From contig JAKPRU010000072.1 of assembly GCA_029557025.1 (NCBI GenBank), positions 1 to 5,907 of the forward strand: DNA of 5,907 nt, read 5' to 3'. The stretch is from Candidatus Omnitrophota bacterium. GTDB taxonomy: Bacteria; Hinthialibacterota; Hinthialibacteria; Hinthialibacterales; JAKPRU01. The position numbers and the translations under genes were made by a program. Positions within the stretch are counted from its first letter, which is position 1. Every line of letters begins with the position of its first letter. Shown here piece after piece: positions 1-5,907 of this stretch. The notes under the pieces were generated by a model. The model was not told the DNA's origin and made no database searches. It saw only the letters and a program-made list of their open reading frames with translations.

Positions 1-1823
1 ATGCACGCCTTCATGCCGCTGGTTCCGCTGGCCTCCATGGGCCGAAGGGGTGTATTGAGCCAGACATCCGCGCCCTGGACCAGGTATCGGGTGACTTTCA
101 CATCATAGTCCTCGAGAAACACAATTCTTCGGCGAAGGTCCTCTGTGCGTGCATGTTGGATGACCTGTCGAATGAGTTCCTTTCCGGCGTTATCGGCGGG
201 ATGGGCTTTTCCGGAATAGATAATCTGGACCGGCCGTTCCGGATTAGAGAGGATTCGTTTCAGTCGATTCAAATCGGTGAACAGGAGTGTCCCGCGTTTG
301 TAGGTGGCAAATCGTCGCGCAAATCCGATGGTGAGGGCTTCCGGGTCCAGGATCTCATCGGACTGCTCAATTTCGGCGCGAGGTGCGCCCCGTTTTGTCA
401 ATTGCATCCGCAAACGCCGTCGCGCAAACGCGACCAGCCGTTCACGCCGTCGGACATGCGTTCGCCACAATTCCGCATCGGGAATCTGGTCCACCCGTTT
501 CCAGATGCTCTGATCCGCCGGGGTCAGCGTCCAGCGAGGACCGATATAGCGATCATACAACCCCACCAGATCATTGGAGATCCAGGTATTGATATGCACG
601 CCATTGGTGATGTGCATGATGGGGATCTCGGCCTGCGGAACACCTTTCCAGAGCGGATTCCACATTTTCCGAGTGACCTCACCATGCAGACGGCTGACGC
701 CGTTGCGTCTTCCTGAAAGGCGCAAGGCCATCACGGTCATGCCGAACGGTTCGGTGCGGTTGTGCGGATCGATCCGGCCGAGTGCGAGGAATCTTTCTCT
801 GTTGAGAGTGAGCTGGGGATAGAACGTGGAGAAGTAGCGGTCGATCAATTCCGGTGGGAAGGTTTCATTGCCCGCGGGGACCGGGGTGTGGGTGGTAAAG
901 ACGGTTCCGGCAGTGACTACTTCGCAGGCCTCCTCAAAGGTTAATTTGTGCTCCGTCATTACTTCGCGAAGGCGTTCAATGGCCAGAAATGCCGGGTGGG
1001 TGTCGTTCATGTGATACACCATGGGGGAAATCCCCAAGGCACGGAGGGCACGCACTCCGCCCACCCCCATCATGATCTCCTGGCGAATCCGCATGTCCTG
1101 ATCGGCCACATAAAGTTGCCCCGTAATGGGGCGGCTCTCGGGCGCGTTCTCCTCAATGTTCGTGTCCAGCAAGTACAATTTGCCCCGTCCCACATTGACC
1201 CGCCAGATTTGCGCTTTGACCTCTCCTTGAGGGTATTCGACGGAAATTCGGAGCGGATTTCCTTTGTCGTCACGCTCCAGTTCCACCGGCATGTTGTAGA
1301 AATCATTTTCCGGGTAGAGCTCCTGCTGCCAGCCATCCACGCTCAGGTACTGACGAAAATACCCCAGTCGGTAGAGCAGCCCGACTCCCACGAGGGGAAT
1401 GCCCAGGTCGCTGGCGGATTTCAAGTGGTCACCGGCGAGGATTCCAAGACCCCCGCTGTAAATCGGCAGGGAATCCGTCAGACCGAACTCGGCGGAAAAA
1501 TACGCAACTCGAAATGTCTTGATGGGGCAGGATTGTTCGTCGAACCAGGTATGCGCTTTCAGATAGGCATCCAGCTTCGCCCCGACCCGCTCCAGGTGGG
1601 AAAGATAGCTCTCATCATTGGCAAGGAATTCGTATCGTTCCTGAGAAAGGCAGCCCAACATCCGTACCGGATTCTGGTAACACTGTTCCCAGAGGATCCG
1701 ATCCAGGCGGCGAAACAGTTCGATGGCTTCTTTGTCCCAACTCCACCAGATGTTGTAAGCGATTTCGCGGACCCGTTTCAGCGAGGCCGGAATACGGGGC
1801 GCGACCACGAATTTTCGAAGCAT
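1..1823 (-). CDS. glgP: Alpha-glucan (glycogen/maltodextrin) phosphorylase, 3' end cut by window edge
   Basis: Glycosyltransferase family 35 enzyme that removes glucose from the non-reducing ends of alpha-1,4-glucans with phosphate, giving glucose-1-phosphate; it acts in the cytoplasm in glycogen or maltodextrin use. Reading the minus strand from ATG at 1823 gives 607 uninterrupted codons. Residues 1-105 match the DUF3417-type N-terminus of short Thermotoga-type phosphorylases (NIWWSW at 24-29). Then come FSAEFGL (109-115), YSGGLGILAGDHLKSASD (122-139), NDTHPAF (273-279), THTPVPAG, ITNGVH and FARRFATYKR (501-510), whose R and K fit the phosphate/PLP-phosphate contacts. EASGTSGMK ends at K605, which aligns with the PLP Schiff-base lysine. 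Only the C-terminal end, perhaps 100-250 residues, is missing. The start is supported by GGAGGA (complement of 1834-1839), 10 bases upstream. No frameshift is seen. Family assignment is very secure; preference for glycogen or maltodextrin cannot be read from sequence. Confidence 0.96.
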   Translation of the reverse strand, partial: MLRKFVVAPRIPASLKRVREIAYNIWWSWDKEAIELFRRLDRILWEQCYQNPVRMLGCLSQERYEFLANDESYLSHLERVGAKLDAYLKAHTWFDEQSCPIKTFRVAYFSAEFGLTDSLPIYSGGLGILAGDHLKSASDLGIPLVGVGLLYRLGYFRQYLSVDGWQQELYPENDFYNMPVELERDDKGNPLRISVEYPQGEVKAQIWRVNVGRGKLYLLDTNIEENAPESRPITGQLYVADQDMRIRQEIMMGVGGVRALRALGISPMVYHMNDTHPAFLAIERLREVMTEHKLTFEEACEVVTAGTVFTTHTPVPAGNETFPPELIDRYFSTFYPQLTLNRERFLALGRIDPHNRTEPFGMTVMALRLSGRRNGVSRLHGEVTRKMWNPLWKGVPQAEIPIMHITNGVHINTWISNDLVGLYDRYIGPRWTLTPADQSIWKRVDQIPDAELWRTHVRRRERLVAFARRRLRMQLTKRGAPRAEIEQSDEILDPEALTIGFARRFATYKRGTLLFTDLNRLKRILSNPERPVQIIYSGKAHPADNAGKELIRQVIQHARTEDLRRRIVFLEDYDVKVTRYLVQGADVWLNTPLRPMEASGTSGMKAC

Positions 1824-2041
1824 GTTTTTCAATCCTCCATGGAAAAACCAATTCCCTGCTTTTGTTATCTCAAAATCCTACTTCAAGCCGTATCAAACGG
1901 AAAGAGGAATGCGGAAGGGGTTTTCTCGGCGGGATCGGCGGATCTCCCTTGAATTGAGCGGCGATTCCCTGTCTCATTGCTCATTACCCCCAAACGGGGT
2001 GTTCCAAAACGGTCCATAGCAGACTTTGGGAGGTAAGCGAT
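1824..2041. promoter_or_regulatory. Divergent intergenic region between glgP and the flavin reductase gene
   Basis: This 218-bp gap lies between two genes transcribed away from each other, so both promoters are expected here. It contains the glgP Shine-Dalgarno (complement of 1834-1839) and that of the flavin reductase gene (GGGAGGT, 2028-2034). On the plus strand a weak sigma70-like pair is TTGAAT (1949-1954) and TCTCAT (1972-1977), 17 bp apart and 4/6 matches each. I found no convincing minus-strand pair. A tandem near-repeat lies at 1928-1944 and a 5-bp inverted repeat, ACCCC/GGGGT, at 1986-2000. No gene is visible. The regulatory role is inferred from gene orientation; the boxes are low confidence. 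Confidence 0.45.
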
Positions 2042-2554
2042 ATGGCGAAGATCGGGGTTCCCTACACCCATCTGCTGGATGTGACTCTGCAAAGGCTTGA
2101 AAGCACCGGGTTGCTGCTGGCTTCCCTCGACCGGAACCTGAAACCGAACGTGATGACCATCGGCTGGGGAACCGTCGGCGTGGTCTGGGGAAAGCCGATT
2201 TTCACGGTTCTGGTACGTCCGTCCAGGTATACCTATGGCTGTATCGAGGCCACCGGCGATTTCACCGTCAATGTCCCTGCGCCGGGGATGGACCGGGTCG
2301 CCATGATCTGCGGCACCCGTTCCGGCAGAGAAACGGACAAATTCGCCAAATGTAATCTGACGGCGATTCCGGGGAAACACGTCAAATCGCCGACCATCGC
2401 GGAGTGTGAGATCTGCTATGAGTGCAAAATAGTCAACTATGAAGATATCCGGGCGGGACACTTGGCGGAGGAGATCATGCAGTCCGCTTACCCGAATGGA
2501 GACCTTCATCGGGTCTATTACGGGGAAATCCTGGAAACCTTTGCGGAAAAATGA
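2042..2554 (+). CDS. Flavin reductase family protein (FMN-binding split barrel)
   Basis: A 170-residue protein of the flavin reductase-like family (PF01613 type), whose members bind FMN in a split beta-barrel and act as NAD(P)H:flavin oxidoreductases or related small flavoproteins. Visible family features are GLLLAS near residue 23, PNVMTIGW (35-42), the KPIF..LVRPSRYTY stretch (51-65) that usually contacts FMN, GDFTVNVP (72-79) and CGTRSGRETDKF (90-101). The length is normal for a single-domain member. There is no signal peptide, so it is cytoplasmic. It has six cysteines, including C122-x2-C125-x2-C128, discussed in the findings. The start is well supported by GGGAGGT at 2028-2034, seven bases before ATG. 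It is divergent from glgP and 148 bp upstream of the proposed lptD start; neither neighbour suggests a partner. Substrate and physiological role are unknown: flavin, ferric or another reductase activity all remain possible. Confidence 0.9.
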   Translation: MAKIGVPYTHLLDVTLQRLESTGLLLASLDRNLKPNVMTIGWGTVGVVWGKPIFTVLVRPSRYTYGCIEATGDFTVNVPAPGMDRVAMICGTRSGRETDKFAKCNLTAIPGKHVKSPTIAECEICYECKIVNYEDIRAGHLAEEIMQSAYPNGDLHRVYYGEILETFAEK

Positions 2555-2571
2555 GCCTCTTTCCCCGCAAA
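2540..2571 (+). other. Hairpin spanning the flavin reductase stop codon
   Basis: TTTGCGG (2540-2546) is an exact inverted match to CCGCAAA (2565-2571), an arm of 7 bp. Three more A-T pairs can form (AAA 2547-2549 with TTT 2560-2562) if two C's bulge. The stop codon TGA (2552-2554) lies in the loop. No T-tract follows, so this is not a classical intrinsic terminator. It could protect the 3' end, attenuate readthrough or be chance. Confidence 0.3.
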
Positions 2572-2588
2572 ATCCGAACGCCTGGAAA

Positions 2589-2617
2589 TTGACGTGGGTG
2601 GACGCCTATGGTAGAAG
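2589..2617 (+). promoter_or_regulatory. Candidate sigma70-type promoter for lptD
   Basis: TTGACG (2589-2594, 5/6 to the -35 consensus) is followed after exactly 17 bp by TAGAAG (2612-2617, 4/6 to the -10 consensus). Transcription would begin near 2624, just upstream of the candidate lptD starts at 2643 and 2703. The spacing is optimal but the -10 is imperfect, and the host's sigma factor preference is unknown. Confidence 0.35.
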
Positions 2618-2702
2618 AGAGAATCTTTTGTTTATCGGGTTGATGCCTGTGACCGGAATCTCATCCAACCGCGTGGTTCCCCAGGCGTACTCTGCCCGCG
2701 CG

Positions 2703-5009
2703 ATGGTCCGGGCGGGATTTTGCCTGTGGTTTCCTGTTTTCATCGGCTTGGCGATTTTCCCCTCCTCAACCCGGGCGCAGGAGGATGCCACTGCTGAATT
2801 CACATTTCCCGTTCCTATTCCGATTCAATGCCACGGGGATGCCGAATACCTGGGCGATGAAGGCGTGCTGATTATTAAGAGTCGGGAAGATGAACGGGCA
2901 AATGTCGTCTATGGAGACCGCTCAATCACCGCCGATGAAGTCGTTGTGGATCAGAATGTACAGCAGATCCGCGCCCAGGGAGATGTCAGAATGTGGGACA
3001 ACGGTCGGCTGATGGTAGCGGACCAGGTGGTTTACGACCTCGAAAAGGAGGAAGCCCGCCTCTACAACCTGAGACATTCCTATATCGACCCCGAACTATA
3101 CATCACCGGCAAAGAAGTCATTCGTCAGGAGGTCCCCGGCAACATTCCCCAGGGAGCCACCGAACCGAAGATGATCGATCAATACACCATTCTCGACGGA
3201 ACGGTCACCACCTGCGATATGCCGGTTCCTCACTATTACATTGAATATGACACCATGACGGTTCTCCCGGGCGACCGATTTTGGTTGTATGACATCTGGT
3301 GGGTACAGAACGGTTTCCCGCTGGGATATTTGCCTTATTTCACCCGTTCCCTGGCCCGACCTCGGATTGCCTACATTTTTGGCGCCGCCAGTTTGGGACA
3401 TCTGGGATTCACCACGATGCATAAATTGATCGTACACCTGGACCCGCGTCTTCGTCTCGCATTCTTCGGCGATACTTTCTCGGACGTCGGGTATGGGTAC
3501 GGGGCATCCTGGAACTTTCATTTCCCCGGTGAAGGCGGGCCGGACGGGAGAATCCGATGGTATGGGGTGAGCCAGCGTGATGCGGATGATGACGATTTTT
3601 TTGAAGATGACGATCGGTATCGGCTCGACGGGTACTACCGACAGACACTCCCTTATGATATCACCGTGCGAAGCCGGTTCCACCGCTCTTCCGATTTTGA
3701 GTTCAATGAAGATTTCGATAGTGTCATGGAGATGCGCGGTGTTTCCTCCGATGAACTCGAACGGGACTATCCCTCCGATCTCTCCGTATCCAAGAGCTGG
3801 GATCGTCAAACAATCCGGGTTACCGGGACAAAATACCTTGAGGATTACTTTTACAGCCAGCTGCCACGAACCGAGCGTCTTCCCCAGGCCCGCTGGGATT
3901 TGATGCCGTCCAGCTTCATGGATACGCGCCTTTATCTGGACGCCCATGTTGCCTATGACGATGCCCGGCGCGAACAGGGATATCAACCCCGACATTCCGC
4001 GAAGGATGAAACCAATTACATCGAAGAGATTCAGCGAACCGACGCCGAATTACGGCTTTTCTCTCCCTTCGACCTCGCATACGGCTGGTACTTGCAACCT
4101 TACCTCGGATACCGTGGGACCAATTATTCCGACCCGGTCCGCCGGACTCGTGCCCTGGCAAATGAAGAATTTGACGATGAGTTCCGTGGGATGCTTGAGA
4201 CCGGCACGGAACTCGGTACACGATCCATTGTCTATTTCGATCCCGGGGGTTCCTGGGGGAAAATGCGCTTCGTGTTCGAGCCGATTCTCGGATATGATTA
4301 TTTTCAGCCGGACACGGATCTCGAGGAAATCGGCCTGGATGTCGATCCGCGCCAGCGGTTCCCGTATATCGACGATGTTGACGACTTTCGCGCTACTTTC
4401 CATCGTCTATCCGCGCGGGTCAATACGAAGCTTCAGCGAAAGGCCCCGGACGGCACTCACACGCTGGCCCGGTTGACCATGGGCAGCGCCTACGATTACT
4501 TCCCGGATGAGAATCTCCGTTTCGACAACCTGTCCTACATCAACGACAAGGCGGATTCCGACGATCATCGCTACACGGATTATTTCGAGGAATTCGAACT
4601 GGCGCCGGTAAACTGGTTTGCCCTCGGAAACAACCTCCGGTACGACATCGACGACAGCACGGTACGATCCAGCAACGTCTATGTGGATGTTCGACCGATT
4701 GCCCGGTGGAGTTCCCGTATCGGATTCAACACGTTCGAGGACGAACTGATCGATGCGGACAGCCAGGAGGAGTTGTATTGGAACACGCAACTGAAATTAT
4801 CCGAAAAATACTCACTCAGTCTCGGTCAACGATACGATGCGGATGAGAGTATTCTCCGAAAGAGCCGCCTGAGCATTATTCGGAACCTGCATGATTTTCA
4901 GGCGATTGTCGAATTGGAACATCGGAATCGTCTGGATCGGGACGAAGACTACACCATTCGATTTCTGTTGCGCTTTCTTGGGCTGGGGGGAAAGTACAAC
5001 CTTCTTTGA
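2703..5009 (+). CDS. lptD: LPS-assembly outer-membrane protein LptD (OstA/Imp)
   Basis: LptD is the outer-membrane translocon that inserts lipopolysaccharide into the outer leaflet, plugged by LptE and fed by the LptB2FGC-LptA bridge. From ATG 2703 the product is 768 residues, close to the usual size (about 750-800). It opens with a signal peptide (R3, hydrophobic 6-19, likely cleavage after STRA at 25). Residues about 40-180 form an OstA/LptA-like jellyroll: ITADEVVVD (75-83), IRAQGDV, LMVADQVVYD (103-112), then the LptD hallmark TTCD (169-172) and PHYYI. LPYFTRSL (210-217) leads into the barrel, where LPQARWDLMPSSF (393-405) fits the conserved 'LPE...P' segment. The rest alternates aromatic and polar strands with Asp/Glu-rich loops and ends in a strand closing with YNLL. 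The frame is open upstream to 2439, overlapping the previous gene. ATG 2643 (20 residues longer) and TTG 2628 are alternative starts; none has a strong Shine-Dalgarno. 2703 is chosen because it gives a standard signal peptide. Product confidence is high; the start is uncertain. Confidence 0.93.
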   Translation: MVRAGFCLWFPVFIGLAIFPSSTRAQEDATAEFTFPVPIPIQCHGDAEYLGDEGVLIIKSREDERANVVYGDRSITADEVVVDQNVQQIRAQGDVRMWDNGRLMVADQVVYDLEKEEARLYNLRHSYIDPELYITGKEVIRQEVPGNIPQGATEPKMIDQYTILDGTVTTCDMPVPHYYIEYDTMTVLPGDRFWLYDIWWVQNGFPLGYLPYFTRSLARPRIAYIFGAASLGHLGFTTMHKLIVHLDPRLRLAFFGDTFSDVGYGYGASWNFHFPGEGGPDGRIRWYGVSQRDADDDDFFEDDDRYRLDGYYRQTLPYDITVRSRFHRSSDFEFNEDFDSVMEMRGVSSDELERDYPSDLSVSKSWDRQTIRVTGTKYLEDYFYSQLPRTERLPQARWDLMPSSFMDTRLYLDAHVAYDDARREQGYQPRHSAKDETNYIEEIQRTDAELRLFSPFDLAYGWYLQPYLGYRGTNYSDPVRRTRALANEEFDDEFRGMLETGTELGTRSIVYFDPGGSWGKMRFVFEPILGYDYFQPDTDLEEIGLDVDPRQRFPYIDDVDDFRATFHRLSARVNTKLQRKAPDGTHTLARLTMGSAYDYFPDENLRFDNLSYINDKADSDDHRYTDYFEEFELAPVNWFALGNNLRYDIDDSTVRSSNVYVDVRPIARWSSRIGFNTFEDELIDADSQEELYWNTQLKLSEKYSLSLGQRYDADESILRKSRLSIIRNLHDFQAIVELEHRNRLDRDEDYTIRFLLRFLGLGGKYNLL

Positions 5010-5105
5010 TTCGCGGGGCCGGATTTGTTGAGAGCGGATATGCCCCATCCCCTTGTGAGCCGATCGCCCATACAATGGTCCTGATTCCGGAGGATGGTTC
5101 GAGGA
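5010..5105 (+). promoter_or_regulatory. lptD-recG intergenic gap with recG ribosome binding site at 5089-5094
   Basis: This 96-bp gap has no T-rich hairpin, so no lptD terminator is evident. GGAGGA at 5089-5094 lies 11 bases before ATG 5106 and decides the recG start. The in-frame ATG at 5094 overlaps this site directly and would have no spacer, and the frame is closed by TGA at 5082. TACAAT at 5071-5076 resembles a -10 box, but no -35 box sits at proper distance (TTGTGA at 5053-5058 is only 12 bp away). Confidence 0.5.
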
Positions 5106-5907
5106 ATGGCTGACTCGGTGTCGGATATGGAGGCTCGCAAACTTCTGGAGCCTCTTTTGGCATCTGTGCAGTATGTAAAGGGGGTCGGTCCCCGGCGTGC
5201 TTCCATTCTGGCCCGACTGGGGATTGAAACCCTCTATGACCTGCTGTGGCATCTGCCGCGAGCATACGTAGACCGGCGTGTGGTCGGGTCTCTCGCGGCC
5301 GTGGCACCCGGAAAGTCCGTGACTATTCAGGGCACAGTCAATTCCGTTTACGCCCGCCGCGCCCGTCCCCACAGCCGAGTGCGCAATATCGTAGAGGCGG
5401 TGATTGATACAGGCGGGACCTCTGTGGCGGCCGTGTGGTTCAACCAGGCCTATCTCAAAGACAAACTTCGTCCGGGGGCACGTCTGCGCCTTTTCGGAAA
5501 ACTCGACGATCGGAACTTCACCCTGAAAATGACCTCCCCTGAGATCGAATGGGTGGATGAATCCGATGAGGAGGACACCGAGGGCAGGATTCTTCCGCTT
5601 TACCCGCTTACCGAAGGTCTGAAACAAAAACACCTCCGAGCCATGATCGGCTCGGCGTTGGAGAAATATGTTCCCCCGGCGCTGGAATTTCTGCCGTTGG
5701 ACATTCTGGCTCGGTATTCCCTGCCGACATTAGGAGAGTCCTTGCGAGTTATTCACCAGCCGGAACCTGCGGATGGCGTACCGACCATCAATGCAGCAGG
5801 AAACGACCCCGACCTGTTTGAGCAGTTGCCGGAGGAAGATGCGGATGCGTTTCGAGCGCCCTCCACGGGCGCATGGATCGCTGCCCGCCATCGTCTGATT
5901 TTCGAGG
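5106..5907 (+). CDS. recG: ATP-dependent DNA helicase RecG, N-terminal wedge part, 3' end cut by window edge
   Basis: RecG is a superfamily 2 DNA translocase that regresses stalled replication forks and processes branched recombination intermediates. Only 267 codons lie in the window; the family is usually about 680-850 residues, so all helicase motifs fall outside. The visible part is the fork-binding wedge region: YVKGVGPRRASILARLGI (23-40), LWHLPRAYVDRR (47-58), an OB-fold with VWFNQAYLKDKLRPG (110-124), and ILPLYPLTEGLKQKHLR (162-178), all hallmark RecG segments. SLRVIHQP (212-219) and AARHRLIFE (259-267) match the usual 'iH.P ... ARrRLifEE' linker into the helicase core, but about 40 residues separate them where E. 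coli RecG has under 20, with an acidic extra piece (see findings). The ATG at 5106 is set by GGAGGA at 5089-5094. It follows lptD by 96 bp in the same direction; a shared transcript is possible but no functional link is implied. Confidence 0.95.
   Translation, partial: MADSVSDMEARKLLEPLLASVQYVKGVGPRRASILARLGIETLYDLLWHLPRAYVDRRVVGSLAAVAPGKSVTIQGTVNSVYARRARPHSRVRNIVEAVIDTGGTSVAAVWFNQAYLKDKLRPGARLRLFGKLDDRNFTLKMTSPEIEWVDESDEEDTEGRILPLYPLTEGLKQKHLRAMIGSALEKYVPPALEFLPLDILARYSLPTLGESLRVIHQPEPADGVPTINAAGNDPDLFEQLPEEDADAFRAPSTGAWIAARHRLIFE

Noticed and set aside
948..1952. Long open frame of 334 codons on the plus strand antisense to glgP
   Set aside because: It is fully opposite a clear glycosyltransferase family 35 coding frame. 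Its product has no recognisable domain and no Shine-Dalgarno precedes it. It is a by-product of codon bias in the real gene.
1986..2000. ACCCC/GGGGT inverted repeat as a terminator or operator
   Set aside because: Only five base pairs, no T-tract on either side, and no converging transcript to stop in a divergent region.
1883..2509. 208-codon minus-strand frame covering the intergenic region and the flavin reductase gene
   Set aside because: It would cover the glgP upstream region and run antisense to a well-supported gene with its own ribosome binding site. The product is unrecognisable.
2439..2702. Upstream in-frame extension of lptD overlapping the flavin reductase gene
   Set aside because: The added residues are the off-frame reading of the flavin reductase C-terminus plus spacer. 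They would bury the signal peptide about 88 residues into the protein.
3096..3995. 299-codon open frame on the minus strand antisense to lptD
   Set aside because: It mirrors the lptD frame over its conserved TTCD/LPYFTRSL region, and its product shows no signal peptide or known motif. Shadow frame.
5071..5076. TACAAT as the -10 box of a recG promoter
   Set aside because: It is a good -10 match but has no -35 at 16-18 bp and no extended -10 TG, so it is left as a note only.
4812..5633. 273-codon minus-strand frame across the lptD 3' end and recG 5' end
   Set aside because: It is antisense to two confidently assigned genes and matches no family I know.
1..5907. A novel multi-gene system such as defence, mobile or biosynthetic
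   Set aside because: All four genes fall into known housekeeping families with unrelated jobs and sizeable gaps between them. No repeats, transposase, toxin-like small genes or RNA genes were seen.

Overview
The window comes from a diderm (Gram-negative type) bacterium. It carries the outer-membrane LPS-assembly gene lptD together with clear Shine-Dalgarno sequences in front of three of the four genes. Base composition is moderately GC-rich. The LptD barrel is divergent and Asp/Glu-rich, and the glycogen phosphorylase is of the short 'Thermotoga-type' class with an N-terminal DUF3417-like region. Both fit an uncultivated non-proteobacterial lineage better than a model proteobacterium, but the phylum cannot be fixed from the sequence alone.

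Layout. Positions 1-1823 (minus strand) hold most of an alpha-glucan phosphorylase gene. Its 3' end is cut by the left edge, just past the lysine expected to hold pyridoxal phosphate. Positions 1824-2041 are a 218-bp divergent intergenic region that should hold promoters for both directions. Positions 2042-2554 (plus) encode a small FMN-binding split-barrel protein of the flavin reductase family. Positions 2555-2702 are a short gap with a hairpin over the preceding stop codon and a reasonable sigma70-like promoter. Positions 2703-5009 (plus) encode LptD, with a signal peptide, an OstA/LptA-like periplasmic domain and an outer-membrane beta-barrel. Positions 5010-5105 are a short gap. Positions 5106-5907 (plus) encode the N-terminal wedge part of the RecG helicase, cut by the right edge before the helicase motifs.

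The four genes belong to different processes: storage-glucan breakdown, flavin/redox chemistry, LPS export, and DNA repair/fork reversal. Gaps of about 100-220 bp separate them, so this looks like ordinary chromosomal housekeeping territory rather than a dedicated operon or mobile island. I see no transposase, tRNA, rRNA, CRISPR array, phage gene or obvious novel system. The points most worth a second look are the reduced cysteine set of LptD, an extra acidic segment in the RecG wedge region, a CxxCxxC cluster in the flavin reductase, and the unresolved lptD start.
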